Shown one piece after another: positions 17,263 to 25,693 of a stretch of DNA of 64,000 nucleotides (within the stretch, counting starts at the first letter, position 1; each line of letters opens with the position of its first letter). The notes under the pieces were generated by a model. That model was not told the origin of the DNA and ran no database searches. It worked only from the letters and a program-made list of their open reading frames with translations. Position numbers and translations under genes: made by a program. This DNA is from Saccharospirillum sp. MSK14-1 (GTDB lineage: Bacteria; Pseudomonadota; Gammaproteobacteria; Pseudomonadales; Natronospirillaceae), in contig NZ_MIES01000033.1 of NCBI RefSeq assembly GCF_003054965.1, positions 1,655,506 to 1,719,505 of the forward strand, written 5' to 3'.

Positions 17263-20124
17263 ATGACCACTTCGCTGCACCAAAAGCCGCTCACCGCTTT
17301 GGCGGACGCCGGTTTCGCGCCACGACATCTGGGCCCGAACGCCGACGACCAAACCGCCATGCTGGCCACGCTGGGCCTGAACAGCCGCGCCGACCTGATC
17401 GGTCAGACCGTGCCCGAAAGCCTGCGCATGGACGGCGCGCTGGCACTTGATAGCGGCCGCAACGAAAGCGAGGCATTGGCCGAGCTGGCGCAGATTGCCA
17501 GCCAGAACAAAGTGCTCACCAGCCACATCGGCCAGGGGTATTACGGCACTCACATTCCGGCGGCCATTGCCCGCAACGTGCTGGAAAACCCAGCCTGGTA
17601 TACCGCCTACACGCCCTACCAGCCGGAAATCAGCCAGGGCCGCCTGGAAGCGCTGCTGAACTTCCAGCAGGTGGTGATGGATTTAACCGGCCTGGATCTG
17701 GCCAACGCTTCCTTGCTTGACGAAGCCACCGCCGCCGCCGAAGCCATGACGCTGTGCCAGCGCGTGAACCGCAAAAACAAGAGCAACCAGTTCTTTGTCG
17801 ATGCCGACACCCACCCGCAAACCCTGGCCGTGCTGCGCACCCGGGCGCACTACCTGAACATCGAGCTGATCATCGCGCCCGCTGAAACGGTCGCGCAGCA
17901 TTCACCCTTCGGTGCACTGCTTAGCTACCCCGGTTCCAGCGGTGCCATCGGTGATGTGCAAGCCCACCTTGAAGCGGCCAAAAACGCCGGTGCCGTCACC
18001 GCAGTGGCCACCGATCTGCTGGCGCTGATGCTGCTGCGTTCGCCCGGCGAACTGGGTGCCGACATCGCGTTCGGCAGCGCCCAGCGCTTTGGCGTGCCGC
18101 TCGGTTACGGCGGCCCGCACGCGGCCTTTTTTGCGGTGCGCGACGCGCACAAACGGCAGGTACCGGGGCGCATCATCGGTGTTTCCGTCGATGCCAAAGG
18201 CGGCCAGGCATTGCGCATGGCGATGCAAACGCGCGAGCAACACATCCGCCGCGAAAAGGCGACCTCGAACATCTGTACCGCCCAGGCGTTGCTGGCGAAT
18301 CTGGCGTCTTTCTACGCGGTGTATCACGGCCCGAACGGCCTGCGCACCATCGCCGAACGGGTGCATCGTTTCACCGCCATTCTGGCCGAAGGCTTGCGCC
18401 GTAACGGCGTTGACGTGGCCGAACATTTCTTCGATACGCTGACCTTCAACGTCGACGCCAGCGTGCACGAGCGCGCCGTATCCGCCGGTTGCAACCTGCG
18501 CCGTTTCAGCGATGGCCGCGTCGGCGTGAGTCTCGACGAAACCACCGCCGCCGCCGATGTTGAGCGTCTGTTTAAGGTCCTGGTCGGCGACAACCACGGT
18601 TTGGATCTGGCCGAACTGGACGCTGCCGTATTAGCCAGCGACACACCTGCGCTGCCTTCCGAGCTGCGCCGCACCGACGACGTACTAAGCCACCCGGTGT
18701 TCAACCGCTACCACAGCGAAACCGAGCTGCTGCGATATATCAAACGGCTGGAAAACCGCGACTATTCGCTGGTGCACGGCATGATCCCGCTCGGCTCCTG
18801 CACCATGAAACTGAACGCCGCCGCCGAAATGCAGCCGGTCAGCTGGCCGCAGTTCGCCAATGTGCACCCGTTCGCCCCGGCCGATCAGGCCAGCGGTTAC
18901 CAAAGGCTGGTCAGCGATCTGGAAACCCAGTTGCTGGCCATCACCGGCTACGATGCGCTGTCGATGCAGCCCAACTCCGGCGCTCAGGGTGAATACGCCG
19001 GCCTGCTGGCGATTCGTCGTTACCATCAGGCCAATGGCGATGATCAGCGCACGCTGTGTTTGATTCCCGCTTCAGCGCACGGCACCAACCCGGCGTCCGC
19101 CGCACTGATGGGGCTGGATGTGGTGATCGTGGCGTGCGACGACAACGGCAACGTCGACCTCGACGATCTGGCGGTTAAAGCTGAACAGGCCGGGGAAAAA
19201 CTCGCCGCGTGCATGATCACCTACCCGTCCACCCACGGCGTGTTCGAAGAAGGCCTGAAACAACTGTGCGACACCGTTCACCGCTTCGGCGGTCAGGTGT
19301 ACCTCGACGGCGCTAACCTCAACGCTCAGGTCGGTTTGATGCAGCCCGGCAAGGTCGGCGCCGATGTGTCGCACCTGAACCTGCACAAAACCTTCGCCAT
19401 TCCGCACGGTGGCGGTGGCCCGGGCATGGGCCCGATTGGTGTGAAAGCGCATCTGGCGCCTTACCTGCCCGGTCACGGAGAGGATTCCGACGGCGCCGTT
19501 TCCGCGGCTGCTTTTGGCTCGGCCGGCATTCTGCCGATCACCTGGATGTACAACCGCATGCTGGGCCGCGATGGTCTGCAAGCCAGTACCGAAGTCGCCA
19601 TTCTCGGTGCCAACTACCTGGCCGAAGCCTTGAAAGACGATTTCGACGTGCTCTATCGCGGCAGCAACGGCCGCGTCGCGCACGAATGCATTCTGGATTT
19701 GCGCCCGCTCAAAGCCGCCACCGGCATCAGCGAGGAAGACGTCGCCAAGCGCTTAATGGACTACGGTTTCCACGCGCCCACCATGTCGTTCCCGGTACCG
19801 GGCACGCTGATGGTCGAGCCGACCGAATCGGAATCGAAAGCGGAGCTGGATCGGTTTATCGACGCCATGCGTGGCATTCGTGCGGAAATTGCCAAAGTCG
19901 AAAGCGGAGAATGGGCCGCCGACAACAGCCCGCTGCGCCATGCGCCGCATTCACAGGCCGATCTGGTTGGAGAATGGAACCGGCCTTACCCGCGCGAGCT
20001 GGGTGTGTTCCCGAGCGAGGCGGTGAAATCAGCCAAGTTCTGGCCGGCGGTGAACCGGGTCGATAACGTCCACGGCGACCGCAATCTGATGTGTTCCTGC
20101 CCGCCGATTGAGGCGTATCAGTAA
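17263..20124 (+). CDS. gcvP: Glycine dehydrogenase (decarboxylating), P protein
   Basis: PLP enzyme that decarboxylates glycine and loads the aminomethyl group on lipoyl-GcvH. It is a single-chain form of 953 residues with two homologous halves. FAPRHLGPN at the N terminus, [12 protein letters not shown] near residue 507 and the PLP-lysine motif [18 protein letters not shown] near residue 710 are diagnostic. Codon use matches the neighbours. It is cotranscribed with gcvH, with a hairpin terminator shortly after the stop. The L protein could be the dihydrolipoyl dehydrogenase at 42145. Confidence 0.97.
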   Translation: MTTSLHQKPLTALADAGFAPRHLGPNADDQTAMLATLGLNSRADLIGQTVPESLRMDGALALDSGRNESEALAELAQIASQNKVLTSHIGQGYYGTHIPAAIARNVLENPAWYTAYTPYQPEISQGRLEALLNFQQVVMDLTGLDLANASLLDEATAAAEAMTLCQRVNRKNKSNQFFVDADTHPQTLAVLRTRAHYLNIELIIAPAETVAQHSPFGALLSYPGSSGAIGDVQAHLEAAKNAGAVTAVATDLLALMLLRSPGELGADIAFGSAQRFGVPLGYGGPHAAFFAVRDAHKRQVPGRIIGVSVDAKGGQALRMAMQTREQHIRREKATSNICTAQALLANLASFYAVYHGPNGLRTIAERVHRFTAILAEGLRRNGVDVAEHFFDTLTFNVDASVHERAVSAGCNLRRFSDGRVGVSLDETTAAADVERLFKVLVGDNHGLDLAELDAAVLASDTPALPSELRRTDDVLSHPVFNRYHSETELLRYIKRLENRDYSLVHGMIPLGSCTMKLNAAAEMQPVSWPQFANVHPFAPADQASGYQRLVSDLETQLLAITGYDALSMQPNSGAQGEYAGLLAIRRYHQANGDDQRTLCLIPASAHGTNPASAALMGLDVVIVACDDNGNVDLDDLAVKAEQAGEKLAACMITYPSTHGVFEEGLKQLCDTVHRFGGQVYLDGANLNAQVGLMQPGKVGADVSHLNLHKTFAIPHGGGGPGMGPIGVKAHLAPYLPGHGEDSDGAVSAAAFGSAGILPITWMYNRMLGRDGLQASTEVAILGANYLAEALKDDFDVLYRGSNGRVAHECILDLRPLKAATGISEEDVAKRLMDYGFHAPTMSFPVPGTLMVEPTESESKAELDRFIDAMRGIRAEIAKVESGEWAADNSPLRHAPHSQADLVGEWNRPYPRELGVFPSEAVKSAKFWPAVNRVDNVHGDRNLMCSCPPIEAYQ

Positions 20125-20133
20125 GCAATAAAT

Positions 20134-20166
20134 CCACTGCCAGAGTACCTGGCAGTGGAACCTTTT
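20134..20166 (+). terminator. Terminator-like hairpin after gcvP
   Basis: A perfect 10-bp stem CCACTGCCAG-AGTAC-CTGGCAGTGG is followed by AACCTTTTC. The T-tract is short, so termination may be partial. Confidence 0.6.
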
Positions 20167-20285
20167 CAGGTGACCGTCGATGGCCAGGAATGCTCCGACT
20201 CATCGGGCCATCGCCGAGCGTCCAGGGATGGATTTACAGCGTGTCGCCTAAAAAGGCGCCGCTGTCAGGTGCGGACCATTAACCT
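20161..20285 (-). repeat. Possible copy of palindromic repeat family 2
   Basis: On the minus strand this gap contains TGTAAATCCATCCCTGGACG, followed by GCTCGGCGATGGCC and CATTCCTGGCC, preceded by a GGCGCC-TTTTT-AGGCG hairpin. The core resembles the element at 32923-33012 (CGTAAATACATCCCTGTAGT ... GGCATCCCTGCC). Outer arms differ. Confidence 0.45.
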
Positions 20286-20291
20286 CACCAT

Positions 20292-20858
20292 TCAAACCAC
20301 CCGAGTCGCCACAGCCCCCGGCAAGCCCTTATAAACCGCCTGTGCCACCAAGCCAGTAATCACCACCTTCACCAGATCACCGGGAATATAAACCATCATA
20401 ATCTGCGTTGAGCGCAGCAAACCGTTGTCGGTGATCAGCATAAAACCCAGAATACCGAAAACGTAGAGCACCAGAATGCCGCCGACAAAAGCGCCGATGC
20501 CAGCCGCTACCGCCAGGTTCAGACGTTGCAGTTGCTGCGTCACCCAGCCGGTCGCCAGCGCAGCAAACGCCCAGCCAATGGCAAAGCCCGCGGTCGGGCC
20601 GACGAACACCGCCAAACCACCACGACCCCCGGCCAGCAGCGGGGCACCGAGTGCCACCACAAAGAGCAACAACACCACGGCCAGAAAACCGCGCAACGGG
20701 CCGAGCATCACCCCGGCGAGCATGACACCCAGTGACTGGGCGGTGATGGGAATGCCGGATAAAAACGGCACTGGCGGAATCAGACCGAGGGCGGCAATCA
20801 GTGCGGCGTAGAGCGCGATTTGCACCAGGCCCTGTTCCTTTAACGCGTGCTCTTTCAT
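20292..20858 (-). CDS. bioY: Biotin ECF transporter substrate-binding S component
   Basis: Integral membrane biotin-capture subunit of an energy-coupling-factor importer. It has 188 residues and about six hydrophobic segments. Family features are ALYAALIAALGLIPPVPF, ITAQSLGVMLAGVMLGP and the C-terminal YIPGDLVKVVI. It is the last gene of bioM-bioN-bioY, 13 bases after bioN. Start: GGAG 7 bases upstream of the ATG. BioY can act alone, but here both energising subunits are present. No biotin-synthesis genes are near. Confidence 0.92.
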   Translation of the reverse strand: MKEHALKEQGLVQIALYAALIAALGLIPPVPFLSGIPITAQSLGVMLAGVMLGPLRGFLAVVLLLFVVALGAPLLAGGRGGLAVFVGPTAGFAIGWAFAALATGWVTQQLQRLNLAVAAGIGAFVGGILVLYVFGILGFMLITDNGLLRSTQIMMVYIPGDLVKVVITGLVAQAVYKGLPGAVATRVV

Positions 20859-20871
20859 GAGGGTTCTCCGT

Positions 20872-21483
20872 TTAGTGTGTTGAATCGTTCGGAATGCCGC
20901 CGCGCGCAGCCAGCGCCTCGGCGACGTGATCGGATAGTCGAATGGCGTTGATCAGCAGCGGCACCGCCAAGCGCCATTGGCGACGACCACCGCCGCGCGC
21001 GCGCCAGGCTTCGAGCAGGCTGGCGGTCAGCGCCATCAGCACCGGTACAAAGCGCACCAGCAGCGCCACCGCAAAGGCAATGCGATGCGGTGCGACACCG
21101 ACCCAGCGCAACGGTCGCAACAGCGGCATCACCGCGGCCATCATGGCGTCCATCGAGGTCGTCAGCGTGACCAGATTGGCCAGCAGCACCATGACCAGAA
21201 TACGTTGCAGCATCACGAGCCCGGCGGCCCAGCCTTGCGTCCAGGTCTGAAACACCAGAATCAGCAGCAGAAACGGCAACACCGGTTTCACCAGCGTGAG
21301 CCGCTGCAAGCCGCCCGGCCCCAAAGTGGCGTAGCCGGCGATGGTAAGCAGCAACACCGGCAGCAACCACAGCGGCTGGTCCACCGGGTAAAGCGCTATA
21401 CTGATCGCCATCAAAGCCGCCAGCTTCACGCCCGCCGGCAGCCGATGCAGCGGGCTGCGCCCGGCCATATAGAGACTGATCAC
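20872..21483 (-). CDS. bioN: Biotin ECF transporter transmembrane T component
   Basis: EcfT-family coupling protein of 203 residues. It has several membrane segments in the first 130 residues and the two Ala-Arg-Gly motifs that contact the ATPases (WRARGGGRRQW near residue 148, AEALAARGG near the C terminus). Its GTG start overlaps the bioM stop by 4 bases, which couples translation. The assignment as BioN rests on the flanking bioM and bioY. Confidence 0.9.
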   Translation of the reverse strand: MISLYMAGRSPLHRLPAGVKLAALMAISIALYPVDQPLWLLPVLLLTIAGYATLGPGGLQRLTLVKPVLPFLLLILVFQTWTQGWAAGLVMLQRILVMVLLANLVTLTTSMDAMMAAVMPLLRPLRWVGVAPHRIAFAVALLVRFVPVLMALTASLLEAWRARGGGRRQWRLAVPLLINAIRLSDHVAEALAARGGIPNDSTH

Positions 21484-22202
21484 AGCGTCACCCCGGCCAA
21501 ACTGGCCTGACGATAGGCGTCCAGAATGCGCGCCGGTTCGCCGTCTCCCCGCACCTGGCCATTGTCGAGCCAGATCAGTCGGTCAAAACCATCCAGGCAG
21601 TCCAGCTCGTGGCTGATCATCAGCAATTGCTGCGGCAACTGGTGCAGCCAGTTCAGCACGTGCAAGCGGGTTGGGTAATCGAGCGCGGAAAAGGGTTCGT
21701 CGAGGACAATGAGTTTCGGCTGCATCACCAGCACTGCAAAGATGCACACCAACTGCTTTTGCCCTTCCGAGAGCGAATGCACCGGACGCTGTGCCCAGTC
21801 GGCGCGGCCTTGCGTCTCAAGAAACGCCAGCGCTTCGGCCTGCGCGGCTTTGCGGCTGCGACCCAGATTGCGCAAACCAAAAGCCACTTCTTCGAGCACG
21901 GTGGGGAAAATAATCTGGTGGTCCGGGTTCTGAAAAATAAACCCCACCTGCCCCGCTATCGCTTCGGGCCCGTCCGCCGGATTTCGGCCATTCACCCGCA
22001 CCTCGCCGGACGTCGGTTTGAGCAGACCATTTAACAGCCGCACCAGCGACGACTTACCGGAACCGTTATTGCCGATCAAACCGACGCGGGCCTGGTTCAC
22101 CTCCAACGTCACCTCATTGAGCACTCGTTGGCCGGTTCGTTCTAACACCACGCGTTCCAAACTAAAGCCGAACGACGCAGCAGGGTCGGTTAACAGGGTC
22201 AT
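21480..22202 (-). CDS. bioM: Biotin ECF transporter ATP-binding component
   Basis: ABC ATPase of 240 residues energising BioNY. Walker A GNNGSGKSS near residue 42, Q-loop FIFQNPDHQIIFPTV typical of ECF ATPases, signature LSEGQKQLV (Glu instead of the second Gly of LSGGQ), Walker B KLIVLDEPFSALD and H-loop LLMISHELD. It is first in the operon; a 164-base divergent region separates it from the gene at 22367. Confidence 0.92.
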   Translation of the reverse strand: MTLLTDPAASFGFSLERVVLERTGQRVLNEVTLEVNQARVGLIGNNGSGKSSLVRLLNGLLKPTSGEVRVNGRNPADGPEAIAGQVGFIFQNPDHQIIFPTVLEEVAFGLRNLGRSRKAAQAEALAFLETQGRADWAQRPVHSLSEGQKQLVCIFAVLVMQPKLIVLDEPFSALDYPTRLHVLNWLHQLPQQLLMISHELDCLDGFDRLIWLDNGQVRGDGEPARILDAYRQASLAGVTL

Positions 22203-22366
22203 GACAGCTCCAAAAATTCAGGCGAAGCAGTCTATTTAATCGGTAAATTCCCTGCCGAAAAAACTTTACTGATGGTTATTTTTTAACCTTATATCAGGTC
22301 ACCCAGCCTCGTGAGCAGCTTTAAAAAGACCCACTATACTGACGACTTCTGCCAAGGGAGGCGGAC

Positions 22367-23023
22367 ATGTACCGACGCTGGATTGCGATACTTTTGCTCA
22401 GTGTGACGCTGATTAGCCAAGCCGAAGAACGCGGCCTGGACCTGGCCATCAATCCGGAAGTGGCCGCCATTTACCCACTTCAACAGCAGCGAGTGAGGCA
22501 GGCACTGGCAGAACTCGGTTATCGGCCCAACTGGGTCGACGCCCCTTTCGCGCGTCGTATTCAGTTACTGCAAAGCGGCGTGGTCGACGGCTTATTTCTG
22601 ATCCTTCCGGCTTATCTGGCGGGCCGAGACTTTGCCGTCCGGGTAGAGGAACCGCTGGTCAGCGAAGAACACTATGCCTACGCCATCGATGAAGCCACCT
22701 GCGAGCGCTACCGTCAGCAGCAGCGGCTGCAATTGGGTGGCATTAAAGGCGTTATCTACTTTGAGCAAATAGCGGCTCGTCACCAACTGACGCTATTTTA
22801 TGCACCCAGTATCCGCACATTAATCCAGATGCTGCAGGCGGGTCGGCTCGACATCACCTTCGCCAATCCGGTCCAGGCGGCCGGCTTGGTGCCGGCCCTG
22901 GGTGTTGAATTGGTCCGTTGCAGTGACCAGTCGTTACTGACGGCGCAATACTTTTTGTTTCTGCACCAACGCCACCAGGCATTGGCAGTGCCGCTGGCCG
23001 AAGCACTGCGACGGCATCAATAA
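22367..23023 (+). CDS. Periplasmic substrate-binding protein, family 3-like
   Basis: Exported protein of 218 residues with a signal peptide (MYRRWIAILLLSVTLISQA, cut before EER). The mature part resembles bacterial extracellular solute-binding protein family 3 folds: a lobe starting DLAINPEVA, the segment PFARRIQLLQSGVVDG and a second lobe LIQMLQAGRLDITFAN. No permease or ATPase is adjacent, so it may be an orphan sensor or binding protein. A TATACT (22335-22340) upstream is a possible -10, and GGGAGG precedes the ATG. Ligand unknown. Confidence 0.7.
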   Translation: MYRRWIAILLLSVTLISQAEERGLDLAINPEVAAIYPLQQQRVRQALAELGYRPNWVDAPFARRIQLLQSGVVDGLFLILPAYLAGRDFAVRVEEPLVSEEHYAYAIDEATCERYRQQQRLQLGGIKGVIYFEQIAARHQLTLFYAPSIRTLIQMLQAGRLDITFANPVQAAGLVPALGVELVRCSDQSLLTAQYFLFLHQRHQALAVPLAEALRRHQ

Positions 23024-23096
23024 ACTCTGGTTGCGCTTCCATCCGTCATCGATTTCAGTAGGCTGCTTCTTTTTTACATCATAATAAGAGCCTGCC

Positions 23097-23858
23097 ATGT
23101 TCGAACTCACGCCCTTCTTTATCACACTGCTCCTCGCCACCGGCTTGGCCGCTGGCATCATCAATGTACTGGCTGGAGGCGGGTCTAACCTGACCATTCC
23201 GGCACTGATGGTGATGGGCCTGCCGGCCGACATGGCCAACGCCACCAACCGCGTTGGTGTGATGCTGCAAAGCCTGGTCGGGCTGCGCGGATTCAATAAC
23301 AGCGACCGGCTGGAGCGGACGGACATGGTACCGATTCTGGTGCCGACCCTGCTCGGTGGTGCGGTGGGCGCGGCCGTAGCGTCCTTTTTGCCCAACACAC
23401 TGCTGAAACCCTTACTGCTGGGCACGATGATTACACTCTCGGTGGTGATGATCGTTAAACCCAACACCATCTTTCCCGGCCCGGATGAGCAGCCCAAGCG
23501 CATTCGCGATACGCCCTGGGCGGCGCTGGGTTTGTTCTTTACCGGCGTCTATGGCGGCTTCGTACAGGCCGGTGTCGGCTTCTTGCTGATCGCCGCCTTG
23601 GCCGGTGGCCTGCGTTACGATCTGGTGCGCGCCAACGCCTTAAAACTGTTGTGCGCCGGTGCGTTCACGGCGGTATCACTGGTGATCTTTATCGCCCACG
23701 GCCTGGTCGCCTGGGTACCGGGTTTGATTCTCGGCATTGGCACCATGGCCGGTGCGCAAATCGGCGTGCGTCTGGCGCTGAATGTGAGCCAGACGGCCTT
23801 GAAATGGTTTTTGCTGTGCATGACGCTGGCCGCCAGTGCGGCGGCGATCTGGCTTTAA
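23097..23858 (+). CDS. TauE/SafE-family membrane permease
   Basis: Inner-membrane protein of 253 residues with about eight hydrophobic segments in two related halves, as in the sulfite/organosulfonate exporter family. The N-terminal half has GIINVLAGGGSNLTIPAL, and the second half repeats the pattern with FFTGVYGGFVQAGVGFLLI. Substrate not predictable; no sulfur-metabolism genes are adjacent. Its stop overlaps that of the convergent gene by 4 bases. Confidence 0.85.
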   Translation: MFELTPFFITLLLATGLAAGIINVLAGGGSNLTIPALMVMGLPADMANATNRVGVMLQSLVGLRGFNNSDRLERTDMVPILVPTLLGGAVGAAVASFLPNTLLKPLLLGTMITLSVVMIVKPNTIFPGPDEQPKRIRDTPWAALGLFFTGVYGGFVQAGVGFLLIAALAGGLRYDLVRANALKLLCAGAFTAVSLVIFIAHGLVAWVPGLILGIGTMAGAQIGVRLALNVSQTALKWFLLCMTLAASAAAIWL

Positions 23859-24424
23859 GCGTCGGCGTCCAATCGATCCATCAGTTCAGCCAGGCGCTGG
23901 CGTTGCGGCATTAGTTTGCGGCGCCAGGCGCGCTGGTTAAGCCACCAAACCCAGGCACCGAATACCAGCACCGCCAACGCATAAACGAGCGACCATCCCC
24001 ACTGTCCGCTGAACCCCGCAAACACCAAAATCGCCCCTCCGAGCAACGGCAACAAATACCACCAGAGCACTTTGCGCAGCAGCAGGATTTGCCGATCCAG
24101 CTGTGTCAGTTCGGCTTGCAACTGTTCGCGTAACGAGGCATCGGGCGGCGTTCTCGCCAAACGGCGCGCGCCCAGCAACAGGCCAAACGTCAACGCACAA
24201 CCAACCAAGGTGAAGCCTGCGCCAACACGAGCCAGCCCATTGTCTGCTACGACCAGAATCACGCCAAACCCCAGTACTACCAAGGCCGTTGCCAGCAACT
24301 CTCGCAGATCGCGCCAAAACAGTTGACGCTGGCGACGCACACCTTCTTGCTGCACCTGCTGTAAATTCACGTCCAGATCGGACGGTTGGTCTTGCCATAG
24401 CGGGGCGATGTTTTCGAGGTTCAT
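23855..24424 (-). CDS. Membrane protein cotranscribed with an ECF sigma factor, possible anti-sigma factor
   Basis: 189 residues. A soluble N-terminal 35-40 residues (NLENIAPLWQDQPSD) are followed by four hydrophobic segments in two hairpins, separated by a charged helical loop (LREQLQAELTQLDRQIL), with a basic cytoplasmic tail. The start overlaps the sigma gene stop by 4 bases. Position and topology suggest an anti-sigma role. The zinc HxxxCxxC motif of ZAS anti-sigmas is absent, so this is only an inference from context. Confidence 0.6.
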   Translation of the reverse strand: MNLENIAPLWQDQPSDLDVNLQQVQQEGVRRQRQLFWRDLRELLATALVVLGFGVILVVADNGLARVGAGFTLVGCALTFGLLLGARRLARTPPDASLREQLQAELTQLDRQILLLRKVLWWYLLPLLGGAILVFAGFSGQWGWSLVYALAVLVFGAWVWWLNQRAWRRKLMPQRQRLAELMDRLDADA

Positions 24425-24909
24425 TGCCCACCCTCCTCAAGCATCTGGCTCAATCGCTGTTTTAATCGGTTTAACTTGACGCCGACGGCATTCGTAGTCA
24501 GCCCAATCACATCGGCCATCTCGGCGTAGGAATACTGTTCCAGGTACAGCAGCACTAATGCCCGGTCGACCTCGTTGAAGGTTTTCAACGCCCTATTTAC
24601 TGCTTCCAGCAACTGCTGCTGTTCGCTGGCGACGTCCGGACCCGGTTCGGCACTGGCCTGTTCGTGGTCTTGATAATCGGCGGTACTAACCGGCCGATAA
24701 CGCCACTGACTGATGGCGGTGTTCAGCGCCACCCGATACAGCCAGGTCGACGCCTGCGCACGACCGGCAAAACCCGGCCAGGCACGCCACAGTTGCAGCA
24801 GCATTTCCTGATGCAGATCGGCGGCCGCGTCGGGACTGTCGCTGTAGGCGCGACTCAGCCGATACAGCCGACCGCGATTGTGGTGCACCAGAGCATCGAA
24901 ATCAGACAA
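24421..24909 (-). CDS. ECF-type RNA polymerase sigma factor
   Basis: Sigma-70 family, group 4. Region 2 covers about residues 5-70 (LHQEMLLQLWRAWPGF, then ASTWLYRVALNTAIS, the -10-binding helix). Region 4 covers about 110-160 (YSYAEMADVIGLTTNAVGVK, a helix-turn-helix). The start is proposed to be TTG at 24909, giving M-SDFDALVHHNRG, because GGAG lies 8 bases upstream; a farther TTG exists at 24930. Length about 162. It is coupled to the membrane protein gene downstream and divergent from the ABC operon at 25031. The signal is unknown. Confidence 0.88.
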   Translation of the reverse strand: MSDFDALVHHNRGRLYRLSRAYSDSPDAAADLHQEMLLQLWRAWPGFAGRAQASTWLYRVALNTAISQWRYRPVSTADYQDHEQASAEPGPDVASEQQQLLEAVNRALKTFNEVDRALVLLYLEQYSYAEMADVIGLTTNAVGVKLNRLKQRLSQMLEEGGQ

Positions 24910-25030
24910 GTGACGGTCTCCGTTTAACAACTAAGGTATGAGTCGTCCGTCGCTTAACTTTATTACAACCACTGGCCGAAAACGTTGCCCGGCCTTTAGA
25001 ATCGGGTCTGGTTTTTCGCCCGGTCCCGCC

Positions 25031-25693
25031 ATGCTTGAACTCACCGATGTGCACAAACACTTCCAACAGGCTGACGGCGCGGTGCGCGTGCTTGACGGTC
25101 TCAGTACCAGTCTGGCGCCTGGCCGTTCGGCGGCGCTGCTGGGCGAAAGCGGCAGTGGCAAAAGCACGTTGCTGCATTTGATTGCCGGTCTGGACAGCGC
25201 CGACAGCGGCCGCATCGTGCTCGATGGCACCGACACCAGCGCCTTCAAAGACGCCGACTGGGCCGCCTGGCGGCGCGACAAACTGAGTCTGATTTTCCAG
25301 AACTACCATCTGGTCCCCACGCTCACCGTAGCCGACAATCTCGCCTTGCAGGCGCGGCTGGCGGGACGTTTTGATGGCGATTTTTACGATCATCTGGTGG
25401 CGCGTCTGGGCCTGTCTGACTTACTGAAACGGCTGCCGCATCAACTCTCTGGCGGCCAGCAGCAGCGTGTCGCTATCGGGCGTGCCCTGCTGCATCGCCC
25501 GGCTCTGGTACTGGCGGACGAACCAACCGGCAACCTCGACGAGCGCAGCAGCGCTGCGGTGATGGCGCTGCTCACCGAACTGGTTCGCGAAGCCGGGGCC
25601 AGTCTGTTGATGGTGACCCACAGCCCGGCTATGGCGGCGCATCTCGATGAACGCTGGCAATTGACCAACGGCCGCCTTGAGACCGCTGCATGA
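25031..25693 (+). CDS. ABC transporter ATP-binding protein, LolD/YbbA type
   Basis: Nucleotide-binding subunit of 220 residues. Walker A GESGSGKST near residue 43, Q-loop IFQNYHLVPTLT, signature LSGGQQQRVAIGRAL, Walker B LVLADEPTGNLDE and H-loop MVTHSPA. Sequence type is that of MacB/LolD/YbbA ATPases, which work with FtsX-fold permeases. The next gene is such a permease, overlapping by 4 bases. The start at MLELTDV matches family N termini; the open frame extends 31 codons upstream without similarity. Confidence 0.9.
   Translation: MLELTDVHKHFQQADGAVRVLDGLSTSLAPGRSAALLGESGSGKSTLLHLIAGLDSADSGRIVLDGTDTSAFKDADWAAWRRDKLSLIFQNYHLVPTLTVADNLALQARLAGRFDGDFYDHLVARLGLSDLLKRLPHQLSGGQQQRVAIGRALLHRPALVLADEPTGNLDERSSAAVMALLTELVREAGASLLMVTHSPAMAAHLDERWQLTNGRLETAA

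Noticed and set aside
17902..19683. Several antisense open frames of more than 200 codons within gcvP
   Set aside because: Typical mirror frames of a GC-rich gene; residue composition is unlike a real protein.
22261..22295. GGTTA-TTTTT-TAACC inverted repeat upstream of bioM as a BirA operator
   Set aside because: The half-sites do not match the known BirA operator pattern in sequence or spacing.
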